A stretch of 64,000 bases of DNA from Pseudomonadota bacterium (GCA_029558635.1 JAKQEE010000052.1:62001-126000), one strand, 5' to 3'; shown: positions 25,564-34,346, counted from the stretch's first letter. Program-made: numbers and translations. The notes: generated by a model from the letters alone, not told the origin.

Positions 25564-26892
25564 ATGACCAGACGACAAATATTGTTTCTCACAGGTTTTT
25601 TAGCAAGTGCAGCATTCACGGGAGCGGTGCAGGCCGAGAACAAGCTTGCCTATAAGCCGTCCTGTACGCCGGTTTATGAGGAAATCGTTCCGCTGCGCGT
25701 GCCCAATTTCGATCAGGCCGCGATGTGGAAGAAAACCGTGGGCGTGCAGGGGATCGACCGTCCGCGCGCGCTGATGCGGGTGGCCGATGGCGGGACGATT
25801 GCTGTCGGGGAGAGTCTGTCTTACGACGAGAAAGAAGGATTGAAGCCGGCGCGTCTACAGATGATTCGTCAGGACAAGACCGGAAAAGTGACTGTCGAAG
25901 CCTATAATGATGTCAAAAATCTCGATCATGTTGTCGATGCGGTTCTCAAAAAGACGGCAGTGGTCGTTTTGTCGTCGTTGTCCGGTGGAGATATGGTGCT
26001 GACTTCTCTGAATGGGGCGGGCGCGAAAAAAGACGAAAAGGTTTTGCATGATCCGAAGCGCAATTTGATGCCGATGAATTTTGTCGCGCTGAAGGCGGGT
26101 GGGTTTATCATTCTGGCGCAAGGGACAGGGCGAAACAGTAAAGGCGAACCATATACGGCATTACTGTGGGTGGATGAGAATGGAAAAATTACGCATGTGA
26201 AAGAATATATGCCGGGTGTCAAATCGTTGCCGTGGTCGGTGCGCAAGACGGACGACGGCGCGTTACTGGTCGCTGGACGCGTGGAAACCGAGAACGGGAA
26301 CGATGCCGGATGGTTAATCAAGGCTGGAACGGACGGCGAGTTAATATTCCAACGCCCTTATCAACGCGGGGCGGATGCGACGTTGCGTTATGCCGCGGCG
26401 ACCAAGGATGGCGGCGTGATCGCTATCGGCGATGCCATTCCGGCCGGAGAGGGCGACAAGGCGGCATGGGTTCTTAAAACCGATGCTTCGGGCAATGTTG
26501 TGTGGCAGAAATATCTGACGGGGAAATACTCCTACGCGGCGGTCGATCTTGATGTGATGGAGGACGGACGAATTGAGACCGTGTGGGCAGCGTCCCCCAC
26601 CAGTTTTGGCGGGCGAAAATTCGCGCGTGCGGTGACACTCACCAATGAAGGTTATTTGCTTGGTGATGAATCATTTCTCGAAGGGTCGAATGCTATTCCG
26701 TTTCGCGTGATTCAAACAGGGGACAAGCGCGTGATGCTGGGCATGGCGGAGACAGGGTTCTCGCAAGAAAAACGCGAGGATGAATTGCAATATGTGACGT
26801 ACGACACATGGATTATGGGGATGCCGGAATTGCCCGCGTTTAAAAATCCGTGCGCATCGGCGGGCGAAAAAAAACTGGATGATTTGCCATGA
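25564..26892 (+). CDS. Exported repeat protein, probable beta-propeller, function unknown
   Basis: 442 residues from the ATG at 25564. The start MTRRQILFLTGFLASAAFTGAVQA is a signal peptide with a twin-Arg-like TRRQILF motif. The mature part has repeated blades of the type RVADGGTIAVGESL, KTDDGALLVAGRVE, TKDGGVIAIGDAI and WLIKAGTDGELIFQRPY, in which DGG/DDG followed by a hydrophobic strand and a turn recurs. This matches delta-60-type secreted propellers. Two Cys (SCTPVY and NPCASAGE) may pair. It overlaps rluD by four bases (ATGA), so translation is coupled, although no functional link is evident. Confidence 0.6.
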   Translation: MTRRQILFLTGFLASAAFTGAVQAENKLAYKPSCTPVYEEIVPLRVPNFDQAAMWKKTVGVQGIDRPRALMRVADGGTIAVGESLSYDEKEGLKPARLQMIRQDKTGKVTVEAYNDVKNLDHVVDAVLKKTAVVVLSSLSGGDMVLTSLNGAGAKKDEKVLHDPKRNLMPMNFVALKAGGFIILAQGTGRNSKGEPYTALLWVDENGKITHVKEYMPGVKSLPWSVRKTDDGALLVAGRVETENGNDAGWLIKAGTDGELIFQRPYQRGADATLRYAAATKDGGVIAIGDAIPAGEGDKAAWVLKTDASGNVVWQKYLTGKYSYAAVDLDVMEDGRIETVWAASPTSFGGRKFARAVTLTNEGYLLGDESFLEGSNAIPFRVIQTGDKRVMLGMAETGFSQEKREDELQYVTYDTWIMGMPELPAFKNPCASAGEKKLDDLP

Positions 26893-27905
26893 ATAATACC
26901 CAGCAAGACGATACAATTGGTGATACGCTTCATGCTGTGATTGGCGAGGCGGAGAGCGGGATGCGGCTCGACAAGGCGGTGGCTCAATTGTTGCCTGATT
27001 TTTCGCGCACACGGTTGCAAGGTTTGATTGAAGGCGGAGAATGTCTGATCGACGGTGTGCCGTGCGAAACCCCATCACGCAAGGTGAAAGCGGGGGAGCA
27101 GATTGTTTTGGCGTTGCCGCCGCTGGAAGATGCGCAGCCGGAGCCTGAAAATATTCCGCTTGATGTTTTGTTTGAAGATGACGATGTGCTGGTGATTAAC
27201 AAGCCTGCGGGATTGGTGGTGCATCCGGCGGTGGGGCATGCGACGGGGACGCTTGTGAATGCTTTGCTCTATCATTGCGGGGATACGCTCTCGGGGATTA
27301 ATGGCGTGCGGCGTCCGGGGATTGTGCATCGTCTTGATAAAGATACGTCGGGGCTGATGATGGTCGCCAAAAACGATTTCGCGCATCATCATCTTTCGGA
27401 ACAGTTGCAGGATCGGTCACTGTCGCGGGTTTATTATGCGCTCGTTCTCGGTGTGCCGTTTCCGTACAAGGGCCGCGTCGAGACGCTGATCGGACGGCAT
27501 CCGTCGAACCGTCTTAAAATGGCGGTGGTGAAAGGCGGCGGGAAAGACGCCGCGACGAATTATGCGGTACTGGAACATTACAACGATGCGTTGGCGCTGG
27601 TGGAATGTCATCTGGAGTCAGGGCGCACGCACCAGATCAGGGTGCATATGCAACATCTCGGGTTTCCACTGGTGGGGGATGAACTCTACGGGGCGCAGGT
27701 CACTAAGGCACGGTCGATTTTAAGAAAAGGCGGGTATGGTGAAGAGGTCATGGCGGCGGTTTTGAATTTTCCGCGTCAGGCCCTCCATGCTGCCGAAATT
27801 TCCTTTATCCATCCGCGCAGTGAAGAAGAAATGCATTTTGAAGCGCCGTTGCCAGATGATTTTGCCAAGCTGCTTTCCTTGATTGAAAAAGAAAACCCCT
27901 CGTGA
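26889..27905 (+). CDS. rluD: 23S rRNA pseudouridine synthase RluD
   Basis: 338 residues. It isomerises U1911, U1915 and U1917 (E. coli numbering) of 23S rRNA helix 69. An N-terminal S4 RNA-binding domain (MRLDKAVAQLLPDFSRTRLQGLIEGGECLIDG) precedes the catalytic domain, with LVINKPAGLVVHPAVGHATGTLVNALLYH and the active-site motif GIVHRLDKDTSGLMMVAK (catalytic Asp in HRLDKDTSG). GRTHQIRVHMQHLGFPLVGDELYG completes the RluA/RluD signature. The start overlaps the preceding stop. A terminator hairpin overlaps the stop codon. Confidence 0.95.
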   Translation: MNNTQQDDTIGDTLHAVIGEAESGMRLDKAVAQLLPDFSRTRLQGLIEGGECLIDGVPCETPSRKVKAGEQIVLALPPLEDAQPEPENIPLDVLFEDDDVLVINKPAGLVVHPAVGHATGTLVNALLYHCGDTLSGINGVRRPGIVHRLDKDTSGLMMVAKNDFAHHHLSEQLQDRSLSRVYYALVLGVPFPYKGRVETLIGRHPSNRLKMAVVKGGGKDAATNYAVLEHYNDALALVECHLESGRTHQIRVHMQHLGFPLVGDELYGAQVTKARSILRKGGYGEEVMAAVLNFPRQALHAAEISFIHPRSEEEMHFEAPLPDDFAKLLSLIEKENPS

Positions 27906-27913
27906 GAGGGGTT
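27894..27913 (+). terminator. Terminator of rluD, overlapping its stop codon
   Basis: AACCCCTC, loop GTGA, GAGGGGTT. The rluD TGA lies in the loop. The T tract is interrupted (TTCGTCCTTT), so efficiency is uncertain. Confidence 0.6.
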
Positions 27914-27919
27914 CGTCCT

Positions 27920-28570
27920 TTAGATTCCAAGTTTTCTCGGAAGAGAATCTGAGGGGTCAATACCGTAAGGTATGCGTTTCAGTTCCGTTTCCGGTTTTGG
28001 TGTCGGCGAGGCTTCAGGCGCGGGTGCTTTTTTTGCTTCGGATTTGACGGTCGGGATGTGCCCCTTGAGAATGCATTCCATCATGGCGCCGTTCTGGGCT
28101 TTCAGTGTGGCTGTCGTCAGATTGTTGCCGTAGATTTCGGATCTGCCGCCCTGTGCTGCGGCATCAGTCAGAAGTTCTCGAAGAATAAGGACATTGTTTT
28201 TGCTGGCTGTCCAGAATCTGAAATCCTCGGTGACGGATATACAGGTGCCGACTTCAACAGACTTGCTTTTTTTGTCGATGAAAAATGTGGTCACTACACC
28301 TTCGTCTGAAACGCCGTAACCGGTCGTGATTTGATCTTCCTTGTTTGGGCCGAATTCGCCGACCGTCATAAAATTCTGGATCGGGCGGATTTCCCATGCA
28401 CCTTTTTTGTCTTTGCAAGCGACAATCGGTTTGTGGTGTTTGACGCCGTTCTTGTCGACGATGGTTTGCATGACAACGTTGCAATTTTCGGCCGGAGCGG
28501 CAAAGGCAGGGTTGAGAGCTGCGGTAGAAAAAATCAGGCCAAGGGTTGTGGCAAAATTTTTAGGGGTCAT
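27920..28570 (-). CDS. Hypothetical secreted protein
   Basis: 216 residues from the second in-frame Met; GGAGGAG is ideally spaced before the ATG at 28570. The signal peptide MTPKNFATTLGLIFSTAALNPAFA is followed by a compact domain with paired Cys (ENCNVVMQTIV, PIVACKDKKGAWEIRPI, VGTCISVTEDF, MMECILKGH) and a Pro/Lys-rich C-terminal tail (APAPEASPTPKPE). Probably periplasmic. No family recognised. A TTGACATAT promoter element lies upstream. Confidence 0.55.
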   Translation of the reverse strand: MTPKNFATTLGLIFSTAALNPAFAAPAENCNVVMQTIVDKNGVKHHKPIVACKDKKGAWEIRPIQNFMTVGEFGPNKEDQITTGYGVSDEGVVTTFFIDKKSKSVEVGTCISVTEDFRFWTASKNNVLILRELLTDAAAQGGRSEIYGNNLTTATLKAQNGAMMECILKGHIPTVKSEAKKAPAPEASPTPKPETELKRIPYGIDPSDSLPRKLGI

Positions 28571-28649
28571 AAAAAACACTCCTCCTATGCGGGGTTCAAT
28601 GGAGGAGTGTTTAACAGTTTTTTTATTAATATGTCAATTATTAGCAGGT

Positions 28650-28823
28650 TTAGGCCATTCCTGCTTCGCAGGGGCGGTGGGTTAGGTCCACCCGAGGGGA
28701 GGGCGGTAGCTCTTTTTGCTGAGGTTCTTCGTTGATGCTGGCCAGCAAGTAGGCTGCCATCAGCGTTGTTTTCTGCGCGCCTTCGGGCATTTGGTCTTCG
28801 GTGGTGATGGTCAGATTTTTCAT
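28650..28823 (-). CDS. Small ORF downstream of tandem Fur-like boxes
   Basis: 57 codons, below the ORF-track cutoff. The translation starts MKNLTITTEDQMPEGAQKTT and continues LMAAYLLASINEEPQQKEL; after that it becomes Pro/Arg/His-rich and less protein-like. GAGAG lies about 6 bases before the ATG. Two Fur-like sites lie 50-88 bases upstream on the same strand. It may be a genuine iron-regulated small protein, or the leader of an RNA. No family recognised. Confidence 0.35.
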   Translation of the reverse strand: MKNLTITTEDQMPEGAQKTTLMAAYLLASINEEPQQKELPPSPRVDLTHRPCEAGMA

Positions 28824-28872
28824 TTTTTCTCTCTATTATCGGAGTTGTCCGGAGAGGGGAAGTTGCCCTAGA

Positions 28873-28887
28873 TGAGAATGATTGTCA
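28873..28887 (-). promoter_or_regulatory. Fur-like box 1
   Basis: TGAGAATGATTGTCA matches the 7-1-7 Fur consensus TGATAATNATTATCA at 12 of 14 informative positions. It is paired with a second site centred 23 bases away. Confidence 0.5.
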
Positions 28888-28895
28888 ACCGCAAT

Positions 28896-28910
28896 TAAGA
28901 ATTATTCTCA
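28896..28910 (-). promoter_or_regulatory. Fur-like box 2
   Basis: TAAGAATTATTCTCA matches TGATAATNATTATCA at 11 of 14 informative positions. Together with box 1 it also builds the outer inverted repeat TGAGAATGATT...AATTATTCTCA. Confidence 0.5.
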
Positions 28911-28971
28911 ATAAAGTTTATCAGGGGGATAGTAAAGAGGGGATAAGGCGGGCAGCCCTTTGGGCTGTGCA

Positions 28972-29032
28972 TGTCATGCTGGATCCCCGACCTGCGGTCA
29001 GCTGGGGCCTCCTTTGTCGGGGATGACGGGGG
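28972..29032. repeat. Dispersed palindromic intergenic repeat, copy 2
   Basis: GTCATGCTGGATCCCCGACC, a 24-base middle, then GTCGGGGATGACGGGG. The arms are complementary and related to copy 1 at 8458-8504 (CTGGATTCCCG and GGGGATGAC shared). It lies upstream of ddl. Confidence 0.65.
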
Positions 29033-29113
29033 GCTTATTTCAAAAGGGTTATATGAAACTTCTGGCTTTTTTGGGGCGGGGGCCGCATACTTTGCTATGT
29101 AGTCCGATTTGGT

Positions 29114-29133
29114 CCGCACGAAGCCTCGTGCGG
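29114..29133 (+). promoter_or_regulatory. Perfect hairpin in the ddl leader
   Basis: CCGCACGA, loop AGCC, TCGTGCGG, ending about 7 bases before the GAGGAGAG ribosome-binding site. No T tract, so not a simple terminator; it could affect translation or RNA stability. Confidence 0.4.
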
Positions 29134-29153
29134 CGTATCCGAGGAGAGTAAAT

Positions 29154-30125
29154 ATGGCGAAATCCGTGGCATTGCTGGTGGGCGGCTGGTCCGCCGAACG
29201 TGACGTATCCCTTGAAAAAGGTAAAGCTGTCGAGGCGGCGCTGATCGAGGCGGGATATGACGTTCGGACCATTGATGTTCGCAAGAATTTGCCCGCGCTG
29301 ATTGAGGCTTTGACGCCGCGTCCCGATGCCATTTTCAACAATCTGCATGGACGGGGCGGGGAAGACGGCATTATTCAGGGCGTTCTGGAAATGATTGGCG
29401 TTCCCTATACCCATTCGGGCGTTCTGGCGTCCGCTATCGGCATGAATAAAGCGATGTCGCGCGCGATTGTAGCGTCGGTCGGCGTTCCGATTGCCAAAGG
29501 CGGTGTTTTCTCTGTGAAAGATATTGTGGCCGGCAAAGCTTTGCCGCGGCCGTTTGTGGTTAAGCCCGTTCAGGAAGGGTCGAGCGTCGGGGTTAAAATC
29601 GTGCGCGAGATGGACAATTCCCCGCCGATTGATATGTCGGATTGGGCTTTTGGGGATATGGCTTTGGTCGAGCAATATATTCCCGGAAAAGAGCTGACGG
29701 TGGCGGTCCTTGACGGCAAGGCGCAGGCCGTGACCGAGATTATTTCCCACACCGGATTCTTCGATTATGAAGCCAAATACAAGGATGTCCGCACCGAGAC
29801 GGTTTGCCCCGCAAAAATTCCGCAAGATGTGTACAATAAAGCCTTGGAATATGCCGAGGCTGTGTATAAAGTGTGCGGCTGTCAGGGGTTGGCCCGCTGT
29901 GATTTCCGGTTCGACGATACCAAAGGCGTGAATGGTCTTTGCTTCCTCGAAATCAATACGCAGCCGGGATGTACTCCGCAATCCATCGGCCCCTCACAGG
30001 TCATCACTAACGGTCTGTCCTTTTCAGGACTTTGTGCTCACTTGGTAGAAACTGCAAAATGTCTCGATCCGGTACCCGCAGAACCAGCATCCTTAACCGA
30101 CGCGCAGGACAAAAAGCGCGCCTGA
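29154..30125 (+). CDS. ddl: D-alanine--D-alanine ligase
   Basis: 323 residues from the ATG at 29154, which has a strong GAGGAGAG upstream; the track GTG at 29109 is unlikely. ATP-grasp enzyme joining two D-Ala for peptidoglycan precursors. Motifs: VALLVGGWSAERDVSLEKG (N-terminal loop), NNLHGRGGEDGIIQGVLEMIGVPYTHSGV, FVVKPVQEGSSVGVKIV (ATP-binding), and ARCDFRFDD with FLEINTQPGCTPQS (metal-binding). First gene of the ddl-ftsQ-ftsA-ftsZ division block, overlapping ftsQ. Confidence 0.96.
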   Translation: MAKSVALLVGGWSAERDVSLEKGKAVEAALIEAGYDVRTIDVRKNLPALIEALTPRPDAIFNNLHGRGGEDGIIQGVLEMIGVPYTHSGVLASAIGMNKAMSRAIVASVGVPIAKGGVFSVKDIVAGKALPRPFVVKPVQEGSSVGVKIVREMDNSPPIDMSDWAFGDMALVEQYIPGKELTVAVLDGKAQAVTEIISHTGFFDYEAKYKDVRTETVCPAKIPQDVYNKALEYAEAVYKVCGCQGLARCDFRFDDTKGVNGLCFLEINTQPGCTPQSIGPSQVITNGLSFSGLCAHLVETAKCLDPVPAEPASLTDAQDKKRA

Positions 30126-30913
30126 GTTTTTGGATGAAACGTATTGCTCTGAGTGCTGCCCTGTTGGCAGCGCTCGGTGGTGCTTATGCTTATGCAGAGA
30201 AAAGCGGATGGGTCGCCGAAACGCAAATCCGTGCGACGGAGACTTTTCATGTCTCCATGCAAAGCAACGGGTTTGCCGTGTCGCGCTTGTTGATTGACGG
30301 GCGGGACAATGTTGACCGCGATGAGTTGAGATCCATTCTGGGCGTCGGGCGCGGGCAATCCGTCTTCGAACCCGATCTTGCTGCGATGAAAATGCGTCTT
30401 GAGGCTTTGTCGTGGGTCAAGGCAGCGGTGGTAGAGCGTCATCTTCCCGATACAATTTATGTGCGTCTCACTGAGCGCCAGCCGATGGCGTTGTGGCAAC
30501 GGCAGAACAAGCTCGCGGTTGTGGACCGCGATGGGACGGTATTGACCGAAAACGGTTTGTCGAAGTTTAAAAATCTTTTGATTATCGTCGGAAACGATGC
30601 GCCTAAATTCGCGCCGGATCTGGTGGCGATGCTTGAAGCAGAACCGGATTTCGAGAAGCGGGTTGAGTCGGCCAAATGGATCGGCGACCGCCGTTGGGAT
30701 TTATTTTTGAAGAACGGCGTTGAAGTCCGTTTGCCGGAAGAAGATATGGGGCAGGCGATCAAAAGACTGGCCGATGCCCAGCGCGAGGCGCAGTTGATGG
30801 ACCGGAACGTTCAGGCGATTGATCTGCGCGATCCTTTGCGGATTGTGGTGCAGACAGCGCCGGGGACTGCCGAGGAATATCAGGCGTCGTTCAAGCGCCA
30901 GAAGAATATTTGA
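30059..30913 (+). CDS. ftsQ: Cell division protein FtsQ
   Basis: About 284 residues if the ATG at 30059 is used, overlapping ddl by 67 bases; a GTG at 30032 is possible. Bitopic divisome protein: basic cytoplasmic tail (SRSGTRRTSILNRRAGQKARLSFW), one membrane helix (RIALSAALLAALGGAYAYA), then the POTRA domain (FAVSRLLIDGRDNVDRDELRSILGVGRGQSVFEPDLAAMKMRLEALSWVKAAVVERHLPDTIYVRLTERQP) and the FtsQ beta domain. It connects the early FtsZ/FtsA ring with the late septal synthases. 10 bases before ftsA. Confidence 0.93.
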   Translation: MSRSGTRRTSILNRRAGQKARLSFWMKRIALSAALLAALGGAYAYAEKSGWVAETQIRATETFHVSMQSNGFAVSRLLIDGRDNVDRDELRSILGVGRGQSVFEPDLAAMKMRLEALSWVKAAVVERHLPDTIYVRLTERQPMALWQRQNKLAVVDRDGTVLTENGLSKFKNLLIIVGNDAPKFAPDLVAMLEAEPDFEKRVESAKWIGDRRWDLFLKNGVEVRLPEEDMGQAIKRLADAQREAQLMDRNVQAIDLRDPLRIVVQTAPGTAEEYQASFKRQKNI

Positions 30914-30923
30914 GGCATCGCCG

Positions 30924-32192
30924 ATGGCCGGAAGCATTTATTCCAAAGGTTCTGTAATTGCCGCGCTCGATATCGGGTCGAGCAAGATTGCCTGTTTTAT
31001 CGCGCAGGTTCGCGATGATAATGGCAATATCGACGTGATCGGTATCGGACATCAGGCGTCGCACGGGATCAAGTCCGGCACGGTGGTCGATCTGGACAGT
31101 GCCGAGGCTGCTATCCGTCAGGCGGTTCATGCCGCCGAGAAAATGGCGTCCGACATCACAAAGGGCTATCCGTTGCGCGAAGTGATCGTCAATGTTCCGG
31201 CGATTCATACCCATTCCAAATTGATGAGCATGGGCGTGCAGATTATGGGCGAGGCCGTCACCGACAACGATATTCGCCGTGCGCTGGCCAAGGCACAGGG
31301 TCAGGCCATCGGTCATGAGGTCGAGTTGATTCATACCATTCCGACAGCTTACCGGATTGACGGACATGAAGGTATTCGCGAACCGCGCGGATTGTTCGGG
31401 CAACACCTGGATGTCGATGTGCATATGGTCACTGGAGATATGGGGCCATTGCGCAATATGGCGAGTTGTATCCAAAGTTCCCACCTTGATATTACTGCGC
31501 TGTGTTCCGCGCCATATGCATCGGGGCTTGCGTGCCTTGTCGAAGACGAGATGGATATGGGATGTACTGTTGTCGATATGGGCGGCGGGACCACTTCGAT
31601 TGCCGTCTTTTATGGCAAGGAGCTGATTTTCACCGATGCGATCCCCGTTGGCGGCCAGCATGTGACCAGCGATATCGCCAGAGGGTTGACGACTTCGCTT
31701 CATGCCGCCGAGCGGATGAAGGCGCTGTACGGGTCGGCGATTGCTACCGCAACGGACGACAAGGATCTGATTGATGTCCAGCCTTTGGGCGAAGAAGACC
31801 ATATCCAGCCCAATCATGTGCCACGCTCTTATCTGGTGAGTATTATCGCCCCGCGTTTGGAAGAAACTCTCGAACTCGTTCGGGCGCGGCTTAACGATTC
31901 AGGTCTGGGCGCGGTCGCGGGGCGGCGCGTGGTGCTGACCGGTGGGGCCAGCCAGATTCCGGGGCTTCGCGAATTGGCCCAGAAATATCTGGAAAAACAG
32001 GTGCGGCTGGGACGTCCGATTCGGTTGCCGGGGTTGGCTGATGCTGTGTCCGGTCCCGCATTCTCCACCACGGCGGGTTTGCTTCATTATGTGATGGAGC
32101 GCGCCGACGAGATGCCCGCCGAGATCATGGCCAACGCTGAAGCCGGAAATGTCTGGCAACGGGTGCAAATGTGGCTCAGGGAAAATTGGTAA
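30924..32192 (+). CDS. ftsA: Cell division protein FtsA
   Basis: 422 residues from the ATG at 30924, with GAGG 8 bases upstream; the track extends 35 codons further into ftsQ. Actin-family ATPase that tethers FtsZ filaments to the membrane. VIAALDIGSSKIACFIAQ (phosphate 1), the 1C domain around the 130s, GCTVVDMGGGTTSIAVFYG (phosphate 2) and VVLTGGASQIPGLRELA (adenosine) are seen. The C-terminal NVWQRVQMWLRENW is the amphipathic membrane-targeting helix. It lies between ftsQ and ftsZ, with a 211-base leader before ftsZ. Confidence 0.97.
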   Translation: MAGSIYSKGSVIAALDIGSSKIACFIAQVRDDNGNIDVIGIGHQASHGIKSGTVVDLDSAEAAIRQAVHAAEKMASDITKGYPLREVIVNVPAIHTHSKLMSMGVQIMGEAVTDNDIRRALAKAQGQAIGHEVELIHTIPTAYRIDGHEGIREPRGLFGQHLDVDVHMVTGDMGPLRNMASCIQSSHLDITALCSAPYASGLACLVEDEMDMGCTVVDMGGGTTSIAVFYGKELIFTDAIPVGGQHVTSDIARGLTTSLHAAERMKALYGSAIATATDDKDLIDVQPLGEEDHIQPNHVPRSYLVSIIAPRLEETLELVRARLNDSGLGAVAGRRVVLTGGASQIPGLRELAQKYLEKQVRLGRPIRLPGLADAVSGPAFSTTAGLLHYVMERADEMPAEIMANAEAGNVWQRVQMWLRENW

Positions 32193-32403
32193 TTCTCTTT
32201 GTGGATTCTTTTTTTCTCTGCTTTTCTTTTCCTTTGCAAATTGATGAATCGTCGGTTTAGACTGGTTGTGTGATTCGTTGTTGTCTCTCAGTGACGGATC
32301 GGAAGCGCAGCGCACATTTCCTCCAATAAAAATCAAAATTATAAAACCCTGTCCTATTGGCGGGGATGCAACTGGAACACTACCTCGGAAGGAGCTCCTT
32401 TCA

Positions 32404-34143
32404 ATGATCAACATTCGGATGAACAACGTGGACTATTCTTCAAAGAACAAACTTTCTCCCAAAATTACCGTTATCGGTGTCGGCGGTGCCGGATCAAATG
32501 CCGTTAACAACATGATCACCACCAATCTGAACGGTGTTGATTTCGTCGTGTGCAATACCGACTCGCAGGCTTTGAACGGCAATCTGGCCGAACACAAGGT
32601 CCAGCTGGGCGCAACGCTGACCGAAGGTCTCGGTGCGGGTGCCAATCCGGAAGTCGGGAAAGCTGCGGCTGAAGAAAGTCTCGACGATGTCATGCAATAT
32701 CTGGAAGATGCCAATATGGCCTTTATCACTGCCGGTATGGGCGGCGGGACCGGAACGGGTGCTGCGGCTGTTATTGCCAAGGCTTGCCGCGAACGCGGAA
32801 TCCTGACCGTCGGTGTCGTGACCAAGCCGTTCCATTTCGAGGGCACGCGCCGGATGCGCATGGCCGAGCAAGGTCTGGAAGAGCTTCAGAATTATGTTGA
32901 TACGCTCATCGTTATTCCGAACCAGAATCTGTTCCGTGTTGTCAACGACAAAACTACGTTTGCCGACGGGTTCAAAATGGCCGACAGCGTGTTGCAATCT
33001 GCCGTGCGCGGCGTGACCGATCTGATCGTTATGCCCGGCCTCATCAACCTCGACTTTGCTGACATCCGCTCGGTGATGCAGGAAATGGGCAAGGCCGTGA
33101 TGGGAACCGGTGAGGCAACGGGCGGCGACCGTGCGACCGAAGCGGCTGAAAAAGCTATCAGCAATCCGTTGCTTGATGATATTTCGATGAAAGGCGCCAA
33201 GGGCGTGATCGTCAATATCACCGGCGGGTATGATATGACCCTGTTCGAAGTTGACGAAGCCTGTAACCGCATCCGCGACGAAGTTGATGCCGATGCCAAC
33301 ATCATCTTCGGTTCGACATTTGACGAATCCATGGACGGCACGATGCGCGTTTCTGTTGTGGCCACCGGTATTGACGCTGCCGAGGCCGCCAAGAAGCCTG
33401 TGACGGGTCGCGGGTCGGTTGGCGGATTTTCCGTCGAGCGTCCTTCGAAGCCTGTCACTGTTTCCCGTCCAATCAACCAACAGCCGACCTCGATTGCAAC
33501 GGCAGCGCGCAGCGCCTATACGCCTGCAGCTTCCGCTCCTGCGCGTTCTTACATCCAGCAGGAGTTGGAAGTCGAGGCCGCTCCGATGAAAGTCGCAGTG
33601 GGGGCCGAGTCTGCTGGTATGCGTGGAATGCGGATGGGTGAGTCCTATATTCCTCCGCAAGCTGTTGAAGCTCCGGTATCCGGTTATGGCGCCGATCTTT
33701 ATCAGCAGGCTGCCGAAGTTGCTCCGCAACCTCAGCCACAGCGTTTCTTCCATCAGGCCGCTCCGGTTGCTGCTGCGCCCCAGTCGTATGCCCCGCAACA
33801 GCCGGTTTACGTGCCTGAAGCTCCGCAAGCTCCGGCTTATGCCGAAGCTCCAGCCGCCAAGAAAAAATCGCCGTCGCTGTTCGAGCGGATCACCGGCGGG
33901 TATCGCCGTATGGAAGCCAGCATCGAATCTTTTACCGGTGCCGATGAGGAAGGGTTCCAGTCCGAGGCTCCGGTCCAGCAGCAGCCCCAGTCCGCGCCTG
34001 TCGGCGGTTTGGGATTGCGTGCACCGCAACGTCCGGTTTCGGCTTCTCCGGCCCAGGGTCGTCTTAATATCGACTCGCCTTCGGCTAAAGCGGAAGAGGA
34101 CGAGTTGGATATACCTGCGTTCCTGCGTCGTCAAACCAGCTAA
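32404..34143 (+). CDS. ftsZ: Cell division protein FtsZ
   Basis: 579 residues from the ATG at 32404 with GGAAGGAG upstream. Tubulin-like GTPase forming the Z ring. [18 protein letters not shown], the tubulin signature [14 protein letters not shown], the T7-loop region [11 protein letters not shown] and a conserved GTPase core to about residue 330 are seen. A ~235-residue linker rich in Ala, Pro and Gln follows (for example [24 protein letters not shown]). The end [14 protein letters not shown] is the conserved peptide that binds FtsA and other partners. The linker is long but within the alphaproteobacterial range. Confidence 0.98.
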   Translation: MINIRMNNVDYSSKNKLSPKITVIGVGGAGSNAVNNMITTNLNGVDFVVCNTDSQALNGNLAEHKVQLGATLTEGLGAGANPEVGKAAAEESLDDVMQYLEDANMAFITAGMGGGTGTGAAAVIAKACRERGILTVGVVTKPFHFEGTRRMRMAEQGLEELQNYVDTLIVIPNQNLFRVVNDKTTFADGFKMADSVLQSAVRGVTDLIVMPGLINLDFADIRSVMQEMGKAVMGTGEATGGDRATEAAEKAISNPLLDDISMKGAKGVIVNITGGYDMTLFEVDEACNRIRDEVDADANIIFGSTFDESMDGTMRVSVVATGIDAAEAAKKPVTGRGSVGGFSVERPSKPVTVSRPINQQPTSIATAARSAYTPAASAPARSYIQQELEVEAAPMKVAVGAESAGMRGMRMGESYIPPQAVEAPVSGYGADLYQQAAEVAPQPQPQRFFHQAAPVAAAPQSYAPQQPVYVPEAPQAPAYAEAPAAKKKSPSLFERITGGYRRMEASIESFTGADEEGFQSEAPVQQQPQSAPVGGLGLRAPQRPVSASPAQGRLNIDSPSAKAEEDELDIPAFLRRQTS

Positions 34144-34162
34144 GGGACATTCTTCGCCTTTT

Positions 34163-34250
34163 GGGTTGCAAACCGCACTTTTCTGCGCTTCCGGTCCTCA
34201 CGTATCTATAAGTACGCTGCGGTCCGGTTCTCGAAAAGCGTGATTTTCGC
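34163..34250. repeat. Dispersed imperfect-hairpin repeat, copy A (after ftsZ)
   Basis: GGGTTGCAAACCGCACTTTT, then TCTGCGCTTCCGGTCC, an extra 28-base segment bounded by GGTCC, then GGTTCTCGAAAAGCGTGATTTTCGC. It aligns with copy B at 59871-59931. The arms are complementary to each other. It starts 20 bases past the ftsZ stop, between convergent genes. Confidence 0.7.
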
Positions 34251-34291
34251 TCCAAAATTCTTTGAATGTCAAAAGAGTTGTGATTGGAATT

Positions 34292-34323
34292 AAAAAGAAG
34301 CCCCGTTTTGCGGGGCTTTTTGT
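34292..34323. terminator. Bidirectional terminator between ftsZ and the convergent gene
   Basis: AAAAAG, AGCCCCG, loop TTTTG, CGGGGCT, TTTT. Serves ftsZ on the plus strand and the gene ending at 34347 on the minus strand. Confidence 0.88.
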
Positions 34324-34346
34324 TGTTTTGAGTTTGTCCGCGTTGC

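Noticed and set aside
29114-29133. Hairpin before ddl as terminator or riboswitch
   Set aside because: No T tract and too small for a known riboswitch; listed only as a hairpin.
29049-29981. 310-codon minus-strand ORF over ddl
   Set aside because: Antisense shadow of ddl extending into the upstream repeat.
32494-34134. 546-codon open frame antisense to ftsZ
   Set aside because: Exact shadow of ftsZ; composition is Arg/His/Gly/Ser-rich with no domain pattern. The ftsZ frame has every expected motif.
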